NCBI GenBank assembly: GCA_002733905.1
Contig: NVXK01000018.1
Coordinates: 25,346 to 72,634 of the forward strand
Origin: Robiginitomaculum sp.
GTDB taxonomy: Bacteria; Pseudomonadota; Alphaproteobacteria; Caulobacterales; Maricaulaceae
DNA: 47,289 nucleotides
Direction: 5' to 3'
The stretch's first letter is position 1. The number at the start of each line of letters is the position of its first letter. The translations under genes were made by a program, and so were the position numbers. Positions 8,133 to 17,169 of the stretch are shown here, in pieces. The notes under the pieces are model-generated. The model had not been told where the DNA came from, made no database searches, and saw only the letters and a list, made by a program, of their open reading frames with translations.

Positions 8133-8494
8133 TTAAACCCGACAACACCTAAAACCAAAGGAACAAGAAACAACAACCATTGCGGAAAATCAAAAAAACG
8201 CCATTTATTCAGTGCAACAATGCCAAAACTCCACATCATAAAGGCCATACACAACCCCGTTGCGGCGAATGCTAGCTCTATACCGTCCTGATGCTCTGCC
8301 GCCCATAAAAACATAGCCCCTATCGCCACAAGCGTAATCGTCACCAAATGCCAACAATAATAATTGGTATATTTCGAAACCCTGCCCATGCTAGAATTCA
8401 GTAATGGTCGCGCAGCGATTTTACCGCCGCCGAATATGTGCAGCAAACATATGCTAAAACTGGCGATACTGGCCGCTAAAAACCAAATATTCAT
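8129..8494 (-). CDS. Small four-helix membrane protein, unknown function
   Basis: 121 residues with about four transmembrane helices and a conserved-looking ICLLHIFGGGKIAARPLL near the N-terminus, plus NYYCWHLVT in the middle. The His residues (LLHIF, CWHLVT) inside helices could bind a metal or haem, but that is speculation. The start ATG 8494 has GGGAGG five bases upstream and overlaps the stop of the preceding gene (TAATG). A longer frame to 8668 runs through that gene and is rejected. It is the middle gene of a three-gene operon ending in a TetR regulator. I recognise a conserved hypothetical family but no function. Confidence 0.82.
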   Translation of the reverse strand: MNIWFLAASIASFSICLLHIFGGGKIAARPLLNSSMGRVSKYTNYYCWHLVTITLVAIGAMFLWAAEHQDGIELAFAATGLCMAFMMWSFGIVALNKWRFFDFPQWLLFLVPLVLGVVGFK

Positions 8495-8955
8495 TATAAC
8501 CTCCCCCATATTTGATACATACCGATTACGTGAACGATACCCAAACCTAAACAAATCGCGCTTGACCAAATGGCAAATGGAGAAATATTCCCGCCTACAA
8601 GCAAGAGCACAGGCACAAACACCAGTCCGCGCACAAGATACACAGCCGTAATTGCTACTAATATCCATTTCAAGAATGGTAGAGCCAACGGCACACCAGC
8701 CCCGTTAGGCGTTGCCGCCCCTGTTACCGCGTACACGCCCCAAATGATCAACACTATGCCAATGATCAGCGTCTCTACCCCCGGTATCCACGATCCCGTC
8801 TCAGCAAACCGCGCAAAGCCTTCCCCTGCACCAAAAAACCGCAAATAATTAGGGCCACCAATAATGCAGAGGATATGCAGGAAAGCCGCCATAAAACTCA
8901 ACATGCCACCGATGAATAAATAAGGGTTGATTGGGGGCAAGGCTAATGTCTGCAT
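8494..8955 (-). CDS. Four-helix membrane protein, unknown function
   Basis: 153 residues with about four transmembrane helices. The conserved-looking part IIGGPNYLRFFGAGEGFAR (about residues 24-42) follows the first helix, then a proline/glycine-rich stretch and a long central helix. I chose ATG 8955 because GGAG lies six bases upstream; an in-frame TTG at 8970 would add five residues. First gene of the operon that ends with a TetR regulator, directly downstream of the palindrome at 8972-8996. The family is widespread in Proteobacteria as far as I recall, without a known role. Confidence 0.82.
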   Translation of the reverse strand: MQTLALPPINPYLFIGGMLSFMAAFLHILCIIGGPNYLRFFGAGEGFARFAETGSWIPGVETLIIGIVLIIWGVYAVTGAATPNGAGVPLALPFLKWILVAITAVYLVRGLVFVPVLLLVGGNISPFAIWSSAICLGLGIVHVIGMYQIWGRL

Positions 8956-8971
8956 ATGCGTCTCCGTCAAT

Positions 8972-8996
8972 TACATACCATAAAGTACGGTATGTA
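8972..8996. promoter_or_regulatory. TetR operator candidate
   Basis: Perfect 8-bp inverted repeat TACATACC (8972-8979) and GGTATGTA (8989-8996) with a nine-base spacer, the size and symmetry usual for TetR-family operators. It ends 16 bases before the start codon at 8955 of the operon that encodes a TetR regulator. Confidence 0.65.
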
Positions 8997-9081
8997 TACT
9001 CTAGAGTCAAGCACAAGCTATACCCATAAAAAAACCCGCATCCAAGAAGGTGCAGGCTCAAATTTCAAACAAATATTGATT

Positions 9082-9519
9082 TTAGAGCAACCACCCTCGT
9101 TTGTTCGCAACACGCGCAATCAAAATCAGCAAGACGGCGACAGCAGGAATAGCAAGCGTCATCAACATATTAGCACCAACGAGAGTATGCCCAATACCAC
9201 TAATACCGAACACATAATATTGCTGAGCGAGAACTGCGACGAGTGAAGTCAACAGCAATGTTAGCGCCAAACGTTTCTTAAGCAAAAGGCACAAACTCCC
9301 AGCGACGCCAGCAAAAACCGCAACACCAAAAGCGGCCGTATACCATAATGGCTCTGCCGCAAGTGCATCCTGTGCCACTTGCGGTAACTTAGCAATCATA
9401 TCATTGGTCATCGTAATTTTCGCAAGAAACTGCCCTGCTCCTAAACTGTTCCAGATCAGCGCAGTCAGACTAACAATGCGAAACCACGCCGCGGGCTGGT
9501 TATCATTTTCTGTGAGCAT
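9082..9519 (-). CDS. Four-helix membrane protein, paralogue of the next gene
   Basis: 145 residues, about four transmembrane helices, short charged C-terminus ending KRGWLL. The start ATG 9519 has GAGGGGG about six bases upstream. It resembles the gene at 9532-9987 along its length. Both open with a Trp-rich first helix (ALIWNSLG / ALWALMGL), share the block FGVAVFAGVAGSLCLLLKK versus FGIAIFSSAFGALGLVLRR, and end KRGWLL versus AKGWLK. The two are 12 bases apart and probably cotranscribed. The family is a conserved hypothetical of Proteobacteria and Bacteroidetes, sometimes labelled sugar transporter without proof that I know of. Confidence 0.8.
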   Translation of the reverse strand: MLTENDNQPAAWFRIVSLTALIWNSLGAGQFLAKITMTNDMIAKLPQVAQDALAAEPLWYTAAFGVAVFAGVAGSLCLLLKKRLALTLLLTSLVAVLAQQYYVFGISGIGHTLVGANMLMTLAIPAVAVLLILIARVANKRGWLL

Positions 9520-9531
9520 TAAATCCCCCTC

Positions 9532-9987
9532 TTATTTCAACCAACCTTTGGCTTTTGATTTTTTTGCGTGCCAAAATGCGAGTATAGCAAGTCCAAGAAC
9601 AACGCCTGACATTGCGGTTTGCCCAGTGCTCATCATTGTATGGGCTTTGTCGATTGCATGTGTCGCAAATGTTGAAATAACCACACACACTAATGATAAT
9701 GTAAAGAGCGGCGCAGCCCAAGCGCGGCGTAATACTAACCCCAAAGCCCCGAACGCACTGCTAAAAATAGCAATGCCAAAAACCACCGTATGCCATATAG
9801 GGAAATCGTTATAATACTCAACATAGGCCTGAGTATATGTACCATCAACGACATATTTAGCCATTTTCTCAGGCGTTGTTGTCATGAAATCATAAAACAC
9901 CCATAGGCCCATTAACGCCCACAGTGCCAATATTACAGTTAAAACCCAAAACCATACACTCGGTTTATTCACAATATGTTCCGACAT
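9532..9987 (-). CDS. Four-helix membrane protein, paralogue of the previous gene
   Basis: 151 residues with about four transmembrane helices and a lysine-rich C-terminus. The start ATG 9987 is preceded by AGGGAGATGTT. A longer loop after helix 1 (TTTPEKMAKYVVDG) matches a similar loop in its paralogue (TNDMIAKLPQVAQD). It is 85 bases downstream of the sucB stop, so read-through from the suc operon is possible, though a separate promoter is not excluded. No catalytic or binding residues can be named. Confidence 0.8.
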   Translation of the reverse strand: MSEHIVNKPSVWFWVLTVILALWALMGLWVFYDFMTTTPEKMAKYVVDGTYTQAYVEYYNDFPIWHTVVFGIAIFSSAFGALGLVLRRAWAAPLFTLSLVCVVISTFATHAIDKAHTMMSTGQTAMSGVVLGLAILAFWHAKKSKAKGWLK

Positions 9988-10053
9988 AACATCTCCCTTA
10001 TTTTATTTATAAGAGAGATTTAGCATGTATTTGACGTGTTTGAAAGCCTGAGA

Positions 10054-10081
10054 ACGTATTAGAGATCACGTATTAGAGATC
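10054..10081. repeat. Exact 14-bp tandem duplication across the sucB stop codon
   Basis: ACGTATTAGAGATC occurs twice in a row (10054-10067 and 10068-10081). On the minus strand the unit contains the last two sense codons of sucB (Asp-Leu) and its TAA stop. Confidence 0.95.
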
Positions 10082-11572
10082 AAGCAACATACGTTCCGGA
10101 TCTTCGAGGCATTCTTTGACACGTACAAGGAATGTTACCGCGCCTTTGCCGTCTACGATACGGTGATCATATGACAAAGCGAGATACATCATTGGCCGAA
10201 TAACGATTTGGTCGTCAACAACAACGGCCCGTTTTTCGATTTTATGCATGCCGAGAATACCAGATTGCGGAGGGTTCAAAATTGGAGAAGACAAGAGAGA
10301 CCCATAGACACCACCATTAGAAATCGTGAATGTACCGCCGCTCATATCGTCCATAGACAATTTACCGTCGCGCGCTTTCTTACCCAACGCACCAATGCCT
10401 TTTTCAATCCCTGCGAGCGAGAGCATATCTGCGTCCCGCAAAACAGGCACAACCAAACCTTTTTCCGTGCCAACCGCAATCGAAACATCATAAAAGTTTT
10501 TATAAATAACGTCCGTGCCATCGACCTCAGCGTTCACACTCGGAACGTCTTTTAATGCTGTCACACACGCTTTGACGAAAAAGCTCATAAAGCCAAGCTT
10601 CACACCATGTTTGTCGATAAAGACTTGCTTATACTGCTTACGCATTTCCATAATATTGGTCATATCCACCTCATTATAGGTGGTCAGCATAGCAGCTGTA
10701 TTTTGCGCGTCCTTCAAACGGCGTGCAATTGTTTGACGCAAACGAGACATGCGTACACGTTCTTCACGCGGCCCTGTTTCACGCGGCGCACTTGGCGCAC
10801 CTGACGCGATAACAACAGGCGTAGCGGCTACAGGTGCAGCTTTCGCACTAAGCGCGTCACCTTTCGTGATACGTCCATCTTTACCACTGCCTGCTATCGC
10901 AGATGCGTCGAGACCTTTTTCTGTAATAATTCGCTGTGCAGACGGCATTGGATCCTTGCCAGAAGACACGGCAGGCGTGGTTGCAACAGGCGCAACATTT
11001 GGCGCAGACGCCGCAGGTGCATCACCTGTAATCAAACGCGCAAGCGTCGCTCCGACCAAAGCAATTTCGCCTTCGGGAATAAGAATTTCAGCAAGAACAC
11101 CATCGCTAGGCGCAACCAATTCTTGCGCCGCTTTATCAGTCTCAAGCTCGACCAATGGCTCGTCTTTAGCAACACTGTCGCCAGCTTGTTTAAACCAAGT
11201 CGCAACAGTGACCTCGGTAACACTTTCGCCAACATTTGGCACATCAATATTCACGCTCTCGCCACCACTTGACGGTTTTGACGCAGTTGCTGCAGGCGCA
11301 AGTGCCGCTTTCGGCGTATCGGCAACAGGTGCGTCACCAACGCTCGACAAACGCGCAATCACAACACCAATTTCAGCATTTTCACCCTCAGGTACAAGAA
11401 TTTCAGTAAGAACACCGTCTTCAGGCGCGACAAGCTCTTGTGCGGCCTTATCCGTTTCTAACTCGACCAGTGGTTCGTCTTTTTTGACGACATCACCGAC
11501 TTGTTTCATCCAAACCGCAATCGTGACCTCGGTAACGCTCTCACCAACATTGGGAACTGTAATATCTGTCAT
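10073..11572 (-). CDS. sucB: 2-oxoglutarate dehydrogenase E2, dihydrolipoyl succinyltransferase, with two lipoyl domains
   Basis: 499 residues; the best-studied SucB proteins are near 400. The extra length is a second lipoyl domain. Domain 1 (about 2-76) carries the lipoyl lysine K42 and domain 2 (about 107-181) K147, both in [13 protein letters not shown]. Ala/Pro/Thr-rich linkers join them to the E1/E3-binding domain (about 208-243, [14 protein letters not shown]) and the catalytic core (about 270-499), with H470 and D474 in YDHRIVDG. It transfers the succinyl group from SucA to CoA. The ATG is nine bases after the sucA stop, preceded by GTGAG. The 3' end carries a 14-bp tandem duplication over the stop. 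The succinyl rather than acetyl assignment rests on its position next to sucA. Confidence 0.96.
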   Translation of the reverse strand: MTDITVPNVGESVTEVTIAVWMKQVGDVVKKDEPLVELETDKAAQELVAPEDGVLTEILVPEGENAEIGVVIARLSSVGDAPVADTPKAALAPAATASKPSSGGESVNIDVPNVGESVTEVTVATWFKQAGDSVAKDEPLVELETDKAAQELVAPSDGVLAEILIPEGEIALVGATLARLITGDAPAASAPNVAPVATTPAVSSGKDPMPSAQRIITEKGLDASAIAGSGKDGRITKGDALSAKAAPVAATPVVIASGAPSAPRETGPREERVRMSRLRQTIARRLKDAQNTAAMLTTYNEVDMTNIMEMRKQYKQVFIDKHGVKLGFMSFFVKACVTALKDVPSVNAEVDGTDVIYKNFYDVSIAVGTEKGLVVPVLRDADMLSLAGIEKGIGALGKKARDGKLSMDDMSGGTFTISNGGVYGSLLSSPILNPPQSGILGMHKIEKRAVVVDDQIVIRPMMYLALSYDHRIVDGKGAVTFLVRVKECLEDPERMLLDL

Positions 11573-11581
11573 AATCTCACT

Positions 11582-14539
11582 CTATTTTGCAAAAGATTGG
11601 TCTAAAATGGCTTGTTGTTCAGCCTTATGCTTACTCGCTACACCCGTCGCTGTCGAGGCACTTGCTTTACGCCCAACATAACGCGCACGTCCGTGCTTAG
11701 CTTTAATCGTCTCAAGTGTCTCTTCGATAAACGGTTCGATAAATGACCAAGCGCCCATATTTTTAGGCTCCTCTTGTGTCCACATTATCTCTGCGTTTGT
11801 AAAGCGCGACAATTCAACCTTGAGCGCGTCCCCTGGGTACGGGAATAATTGCTCAACACGCATAAGATACACATCATTAATTTTAAGTTTTTCACGCTCT
11901 TCAAACAGCTCATAATAAAGCTTACCAGAACACAAAACCACCCGTCTAACTTTAGTGTCCGCAACCAGTTTAATCTCGTCTTCACGCGGTTGATATTCTG
12001 CGTCATCCCACAAAACACGATGAAAACATGACCCCGGGCCCATTTCTTCCAGTGTAGAAACACATCGTTTGTGGCGCAACAATGATTTAGGCGTCATAAT
12101 AATCAATGGCTTACGGAAATTACGGTGAACTTGACGACGCAGTACATGGAAATAATTGGCAGGTGTCGTAATATTAACAACCTGCATATTGTCCTCTGCA
12201 CACATTTGCAAATACCGCTCTAGGCGCGCCGAAGAATGCTCTGGCCCTTGGCCTTCATACCCATGCGGCAATAAGAGAACGAGGCCAGACATACGTAGCC
12301 ATTTTTGCTCTGCCGATGAAATGAACTGATCCATCATCACCTGAGCACCATTGGCAAAATCACCAAATTGCGCTTCCCAAATCACCAAAGCCTTTGGTTC
12401 TGTCAGCGAGAAACCATATTCAAACCCAAGCACAGCATATTCAGACAGCATGGAATCGAGAACCTGATAATATTCCTGATCATCAGACAAATGGTTTAGC
12501 GGCGTATACCGCACTTCTGTCTCTTGATGCACAATATGGCTGTGACGTTGCGAAAATGTACCCCGTCCACTATCTTGACCCGACAGGCGCACTGCATGGC
12601 CTTTGACAAGCAAGCTACCAAAAGCCAAATGCTCGGCCAAAGCCCAGTCAATATTTTTGCCTTCGTCGATTTTCACACGACGCGCATTAATCAGTTTTTT
12701 CAGTGTACGGTGACAGCCAGAATCCTCTGGAATTGTCGTAATTTTCGCACCAATATCCTTAAGAGTCTCGAGCGCAACAGCCGTATCACCACGGCGTTTA
12801 TCATCGCCTTTCGGCAATTGAATACCAGACCATACCCCTGCAAGCCAATCGGGTGGCTTCTTCTTAAAGGCTTGGGCCGTATCAAATTCAGATTCAAGGA
12901 AAGTGGTAAAGGCCCCTTTCATTTCCAAATATTCGGCTTGACTAATTGTGCCATTCGCAATCAACCGCTCACCATAAATATCACGGGTCGATTTTTTGCC
13001 TTTAATGGTTTTGTACATAATCGGCTGAGTAAAGCTTGGATCATCGCCTTCATTATGACCATAACGGCGATAACAAATAAGGTCGAGAACCACATCTTTG
13101 CCGAATTTTTGACGGTATTCCGTTGCCACACGTGCTGCAAAAACAACGGCCTCTGGATCATCACCATTTACATGAAAAATCGGACTTTCGACCATCAAAG
13201 CCACATCCGTAGGATAAGGCGTAGAGCGAGAAAAATGCGGAGATGTGGTAAAGCCAATTTGATTATTGACGATAACATGCATAGTGCCGCCAGTTTTATA
13301 ACCAAGCAGACCAGACATGCCAAAACATTCTGTCACAACGCCTTGCCCAGCAAAGGCCGCGTCACCATGCAAAATAACAGCCATAACTTTTGCGCCGTCC
13401 ACACTTTCGTGCGTATCTTGCATCATTTGCTGTTTCGCACGCGTTTTACCGATCACAACAGGATTGACAGCTTCAAGATGAGAAGGATTAGGCGCAAGGG
13501 ATAAATGCACTTCATTACCGTCGAATGCACGGTCAGACGAAGCGCCTAAATGGTATTTCACGTCCCCAGAACCGAAATCATCCGCGCCAGAGCTTACACC
13601 ACCAAGAAATTCAAAGAAAATCGCCTGATAAGGCTTGGACAATACAGCCGCCAACACATTAAGACGTCCACGATGCGGCATACCAAAATTAATGTCCTTA
13701 CAGCCCAATGCCCCACCAACTTTAATGATTTGTTCAAGCGCAGGAATAAGGCTCTCGCCCCCATCAAGGCCAAAGCGTTTTGTACCCGGATAGCGTTTTT
13801 GCAACAAATCCTCAAAAGCTTGCGCTTCGATAAGTTTTTGTAAAATGGCCTTACGACCTTCGGGCGTAAATGAAATTTCTTTATCTGGGCCTTCAATACG
13901 CTCTTGCAGCCAACGTTTTTCAATAGGGTCAGAGACATGCATAAACTGCACACCAAAGGTAGAACAATAGGTACGTTTTAAGACAGCTAGAATCTCACGC
14001 AAGCTCGCGCTTTCAAAGCCTAATACATTATCAATAAAGATAGGCCGATCATAATCCGCTTCCGTAAACCCATATGTCGAAGGCTCTAATTCTGGATGCG
14101 GGTCACGTTTAACAAGGCCAAGTGGATCAAGATCACCAATCAAATGCCCACGAATACGGTAAGCACGAATAAGCATAAGCGCACGCACACTATCTTTTGT
14201 CGCACGAATTACGTCCTCGGAACTGGCATTCGGTGTCGCTGCTTTAATCTTGTCAGACAGAACATCTTCATTGACAGCGCCCGTCAGCGCTTGCGTCCAC
14301 TCATGCTTGTCATCAATAGGCCAATCTTTACGCTTCCACGAAGGGCCGTCCGCCGTTTTTTGAACCTGTGCACGATCTTCCCCCATTTCAGAGAAAAATC
14401 GACGCCAACTCGCATCGACAGAATTTGGATCATCGGCGTAACGCGCCTGCATTTGCTCTAAATAATTAGCGTTTGCACCGTCCAGATATAAAGTATCCAG
14501 AAAGTCCTGATTTTGCTGTGAACGCGGTTTATTCGCCAT
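11582..14539 (-). CDS. sucA: 2-oxoglutarate dehydrogenase E1
   Basis: 985-residue thiamine-diphosphate enzyme that decarboxylates 2-oxoglutarate and loads the succinyl group onto SucB. The N-terminal segment (QNQDFLDTLYLDGANANYLEQ region, residues 8-28) is the usual E2/E3-contact motif. The thiamine-diphosphate site is HGDAAFAGQGVV with NNQIGFTT, and the second half shows GFEYGFSLTEP and the LLPHGYEGQGPEHSS loop. Full length, and start ATG 14539 follows GAGGT. It lies 63 bases after sucD and just before sucB, in the sucCDAB operon. Nothing unusual seen. Confidence 0.98.
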   Translation of the reverse strand: MANKPRSQQNQDFLDTLYLDGANANYLEQMQARYADDPNSVDASWRRFFSEMGEDRAQVQKTADGPSWKRKDWPIDDKHEWTQALTGAVNEDVLSDKIKAATPNASSEDVIRATKDSVRALMLIRAYRIRGHLIGDLDPLGLVKRDPHPELEPSTYGFTEADYDRPIFIDNVLGFESASLREILAVLKRTYCSTFGVQFMHVSDPIEKRWLQERIEGPDKEISFTPEGRKAILQKLIEAQAFEDLLQKRYPGTKRFGLDGGESLIPALEQIIKVGGALGCKDINFGMPHRGRLNVLAAVLSKPYQAIFFEFLGGVSSGADDFGSGDVKYHLGASSDRAFDGNEVHLSLAPNPSHLEAVNPVVIGKTRAKQQMMQDTHESVDGAKVMAVILHGDAAFAGQGVVTECFGMSGLLGYKTGGTMHVIVNNQIGFTTSPHFSRSTPYPTDVALMVESPIFHVNGDDPEAVVFAARVATEYRQKFGKDVVLDLICYRRYGHNEGDDPSFTQPIMYKTIKGKKSTRDIYGERLIANGTISQAEYLEMKGAFTTFLESEFDTAQAFKKKPPDWLAGVWSGIQLPKGDDKRRGDTAVALETLKDIGAKITTIPEDSGCHRTLKKLINARRVKIDEGKNIDWALAEHLAFGSLLVKGHAVRLSGQDSGRGTFSQRHSHIVHQETEVRYTPLNHLSDDQEYYQVLDSMLSEYAVLGFEYGFSLTEPKALVIWEAQFGDFANGAQVMMDQFISSAEQKWLRMSGLVLLLPHGYEGQGPEHSSARLERYLQMCAEDNMQVVNITTPANYFHVLRRQVHRNFRKPLIIMTPKSLLRHKRCVSTLEEMGPGSCFHRVLWDDAEYQPREDEIKLVADTKVRRVVLCSGKLYYELFEEREKLKINDVYLMRVEQLFPYPGDALKVELSRFTNAEIMWTQEEPKNMGAWSFIEPFIEETLETIKAKHGRARYVGRKASASTATGVASKHKAEQQAILDQSFAK

Positions 14540-14602
14540 GAAACGACCTCGGTATTTTTAGTCTGCGGTTATATTAGAATATATTAACCATAAGGAAGTT
14601 AC

Positions 14603-15487
14603 TTATCCTTTAAGCACATCCATCAATGTTATGCCCAGTTTGGCAGGTGAAGGCGAAACCGTAACACCGGCAGCCTCAAGTGCAGCAATTTTATCTTCTG
14701 CACCACCTTTACCACCAGAAACAATCGCACCAGCATGCCCCATTGTACGCCCAGGAGGCGCAGTACGGCCCGCAATAAAGCCAACAACAGGTTTGGAACG
14801 ACCCTTTTTCGCTTGATGTGCAAGGTATTCAGCGGCTTCTTCTTCCGCAGAGCCACCAATTTCACCAATCATGATGATAGATTTTGTATCGTCATCACCA
14901 AGGAACATATCAAGGCAATCAATAAAGTTGGTACCATTAATCGGGTCACCACCAATACCAATCGCAGTCGTTTGACCAAGGCCAACTTGCGTGGTTTGAT
15001 AAACAGCTTCATAGGTCAAAGTACCAGAGCGTGAAACCACACCAACACTACCTTTTTTGAAAATCTTACCCGGCATAATACCGATTTTGCACTCTTCAGG
15101 GGTCAAAACACCGGGACAATTCGGCCCGATAAGACGGGATTTTGAACCGCTCAATGCACGCTTCACCGCGATCATATCACGAACAGGCACACCTTCAGTA
15201 ATCGCAACGATCAATTCCATTTCAGCGTCAATCGCCTCAAGAATAGAATCCGCAGCAAATGGCGGCGGTACATAAATAACAGTCGCAGTCGCGCCCGTCG
15301 CATGTTTAGCCTCAGCCACAGTATTGAAATTAGGTAGACCAATATGGGTAAGCCCCCCTTTGCCCGGAGTCACACCTGCGACCATTTGCGTGCCATAGGC
15401 AAGCGCTTGCTCTGTATGGAAAGTCCCCGTTTTACCAGTCATGCCCTGTGTGATAATTTTTGTGTCTTTATTGATAAGTACGGACAT
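14603..15487 (-). CDS. sucD: Succinyl-CoA synthetase alpha subunit
   Basis: 294 residues. The N-terminal CoA-binding Rossmann domain (about 1-120) includes [14 protein letters not shown], and the C-terminal ligase domain contains the phosphorylated histidine H251 in [13 protein letters not shown]. With SucC it makes ATP or GTP from succinyl-CoA. The start ATG 15487 follows GGAGGG and lies two bases after the sucC stop, so the two subunits are translationally coupled. Length and motifs are as usual for the family. Confidence 0.98.
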   Translation of the reverse strand: MSVLINKDTKIITQGMTGKTGTFHTEQALAYGTQMVAGVTPGKGGLTHIGLPNFNTVAEAKHATGATATVIYVPPPFAADSILEAIDAEMELIVAITEGVPVRDMIAVKRALSGSKSRLIGPNCPGVLTPEECKIGIMPGKIFKKGSVGVVSRSGTLTYEAVYQTTQVGLGQTTAIGIGGDPINGTNFIDCLDMFLGDDDTKSIIMIGEIGGSAEEEAAEYLAHQAKKGRSKPVVGFIAGRTAPPGRTMGHAGAIVSGGKGGAEDKIAALEAAGVTVSPSPAKLGITLMDVLKG

Positions 15488-15489
15488 GT

Positions 15490-16824
15490 TTAGCCCTCCT
15501 GCTGCGCGAGAATCGCGGCGATTGTATCTGCTTTCAAATCGTCAACACTGGCCGTAAGACCCTTCGCATTGGCGACACTTACGACTTCAACTTCCAACAT
15601 TTTATCCAAAGCTGATTTTGTATACACACGTTTGGCCTGAACAGCAGCGACGATTTTTTGCGCCGCGTCATCAAGATCATCCGCAGCAACAACATCAACA
15701 TCGCTGTCATTGATAATTTTCTTACCAGCGTCAACATTTGTACCCTCAAGACGTACAACTAACGGCACAGTAAGACCAACCTCGCCGACCGCGGTAACAA
15801 TACCCTGAGCAATGACGTCACATTTCATAATACCGCCAAAGATATTGACAAGAATACCTTTTACATTTTCATCAGAGGTAATAATTTTGAACGCCTGAAT
15901 GATATTTTCAGTCGTCGCGCCACCACCAACATCAAGGAAGTTGGCAGGCTCTTCACCGTAAAGTTTGATAATGTCCATCGTCGACATTGCAAGGCCTGCA
16001 CCATTGACCATACAGCCGATTGTACCGTCGAGCGCGATATAGGAAAGGCCGTATTTATCAGCCTCTACTTCTTTGGCGTCTGCCTCTGTCTCGTCACGAA
16101 GCTCTTGAATATCTGGATGACGGAATAATGCATTGTCGTCAAAACTGATTTTAGCATCAAGACAATGCAGGTTTTGATCTTCTGTCACGATAAGCGGGTT
16201 AATCTCTAACATCGACATGTCTTTGGCCAAAAAGCCTTCATACAAAATTTTGCCAATTTTAGCCGCTTGTTTCGCCAAATCACCGCTCAACTTAAATGCA
16301 GCAGCAAGTGTACGACCATGATGCGGCATAAATCCTGTCGCAGGGTCAATATCGAATGTAATGATTTTTTCAGGTGTATCGTTCGCAACGGCTTCAATAT
16401 CCATACCACCTTCTGTAGAGGCAACGAATGATACACGTGATGTCTCACGGTTTACCAAAAGAGACAGATAAAACTCTCTATCAATGTCAGAACCAAATTC
16501 GATATACAGACGATTGACCTGTTTACCAGCGGGGCCTGTTTGATGTGTTACAAGCGTATTGCCGAGCATTTCTTTAGCGTTTTGAACAACTTCTTCAACA
16601 GACCAAGACAAACGCACGCCGCCTTTTTCCCCAGCGTCAGATTCTTTAAATGTCCCCTTACCACGTCCACCGGCATGAATTTGAGACTTCACCACCCAAA
16701 GCGGCCCGCCGAGTTCTTTCGCCGCAGCCTCTGCTTCGTTCGCATCAAAAATAGCAATACCTTTTGAAACAGGTACACCGAGTGATTTTAGGACAGCTTT
16801 GCCCTGATATTCGTGGATATCCAT
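15490..16824 (-). CDS. sucC: Succinyl-CoA synthetase beta subunit with an extra C-terminal tail
   Basis: 444 residues. The core (about 1-396) is ordinary: ATP-grasp domain with [13 protein letters not shown], metal and nucleotide residues in LEINPLIV, and the ligase domain with [11 protein letters not shown] ending at [12 protein letters not shown]. SucC usually stops there (388-400 residues). Here 48 residues follow, with a Lys-rich link ([17 protein letters not shown]) and a helix-loop-helix-like end ([20 protein letters not shown] then TIAAIL). This end resembles small Rho-N/SAP-like motifs, an inference by eye. The frame is continuous and the stop is two bases from sucD, so the tail is not a frameshift artefact. 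First gene of sucCDAB; leader contains AGGAAAAAACT before ATG. Confidence 0.96.
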   Translation of the reverse strand: MDIHEYQGKAVLKSLGVPVSKGIAIFDANEAEAAAKELGGPLWVVKSQIHAGGRGKGTFKESDAGEKGGVRLSWSVEEVVQNAKEMLGNTLVTHQTGPAGKQVNRLYIEFGSDIDREFYLSLLVNRETSRVSFVASTEGGMDIEAVANDTPEKIITFDIDPATGFMPHHGRTLAAAFKLSGDLAKQAAKIGKILYEGFLAKDMSMLEINPLIVTEDQNLHCLDAKISFDDNALFRHPDIQELRDETEADAKEVEADKYGLSYIALDGTIGCMVNGAGLAMSTMDIIKLYGEEPANFLDVGGGATTENIIQAFKIITSDENVKGILVNIFGGIMKCDVIAQGIVTAVGEVGLTVPLVVRLEGTNVDAGKKIINDSDVDVVAADDLDDAAQKIVAAVQAKRVYTKSALDKMLEVEVVSVANAKGLTASVDDLKADTIAAILAQQEG

Positions 16825-17169
16825 AGTTTTTTCCTGAGTTTTCCTTAAATATTTCTGCCACGTCTAACCGCGACCATCTCTTTAAATTTCATTCTCTTTC
16901 GCGTGTGAAGCAAAACACTAGACTCGTTACTAATATGTATAAGACCGTCAAACATGCGGTTCAACCGTATAAAGCCCGCATTTAGAATATTTTTGCGGAT
17001 AACGTGCCTTTGTCTTGTTTTTCAGCGCTCTTGCATAAGTTTAGTGCCCTTAACGCAATGAACACGCTCTGCTTAATTTGAATACACCGTATAAAAAAGA
17101 ATCACCAAAATGTGAATTGACCGTAAAGCAAGCCATCCTCATATTCTTGAAAACTCAGGAGGACAGATT
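16825..17169. other. Divergent intergenic region upstream of sucC and the hydrolase gene
   Basis: No gene in 345 bases. It must hold the promoter of the sucCDAB operon (leftward) and of the hydrolase lipoprotein (rightward, with AGGAGG at about 17158). One palindrome is visible, CGGTTCAACCG at 16957-16967, and around it ATGCGG/CCGCAT hexamers. I cannot assign a regulator or a confident promoter. Confidence 0.5.

Noticed and set aside
10749-11681. 310-codon open frame on the plus strand, rich in Ser, Ala and Thr
   Set aside because: It is the antisense of sucB and the end of sucA; the low-complexity composition mirrors the lipoyl linkers, and no ribosome binding site or family match is seen.
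12524-13504. 326-codon open frame on the plus strand
   Set aside because: Antisense of sucA, whose protein is full length and unmistakable; composition (His, Asn, Arg, Phe) is typical of a shadow frame.
16921-16990. Sigma-70 promoter for sucC with TTGACG as the -35 box
   Set aside because: No -10 hexamer at acceptable distance could be identified by eye.
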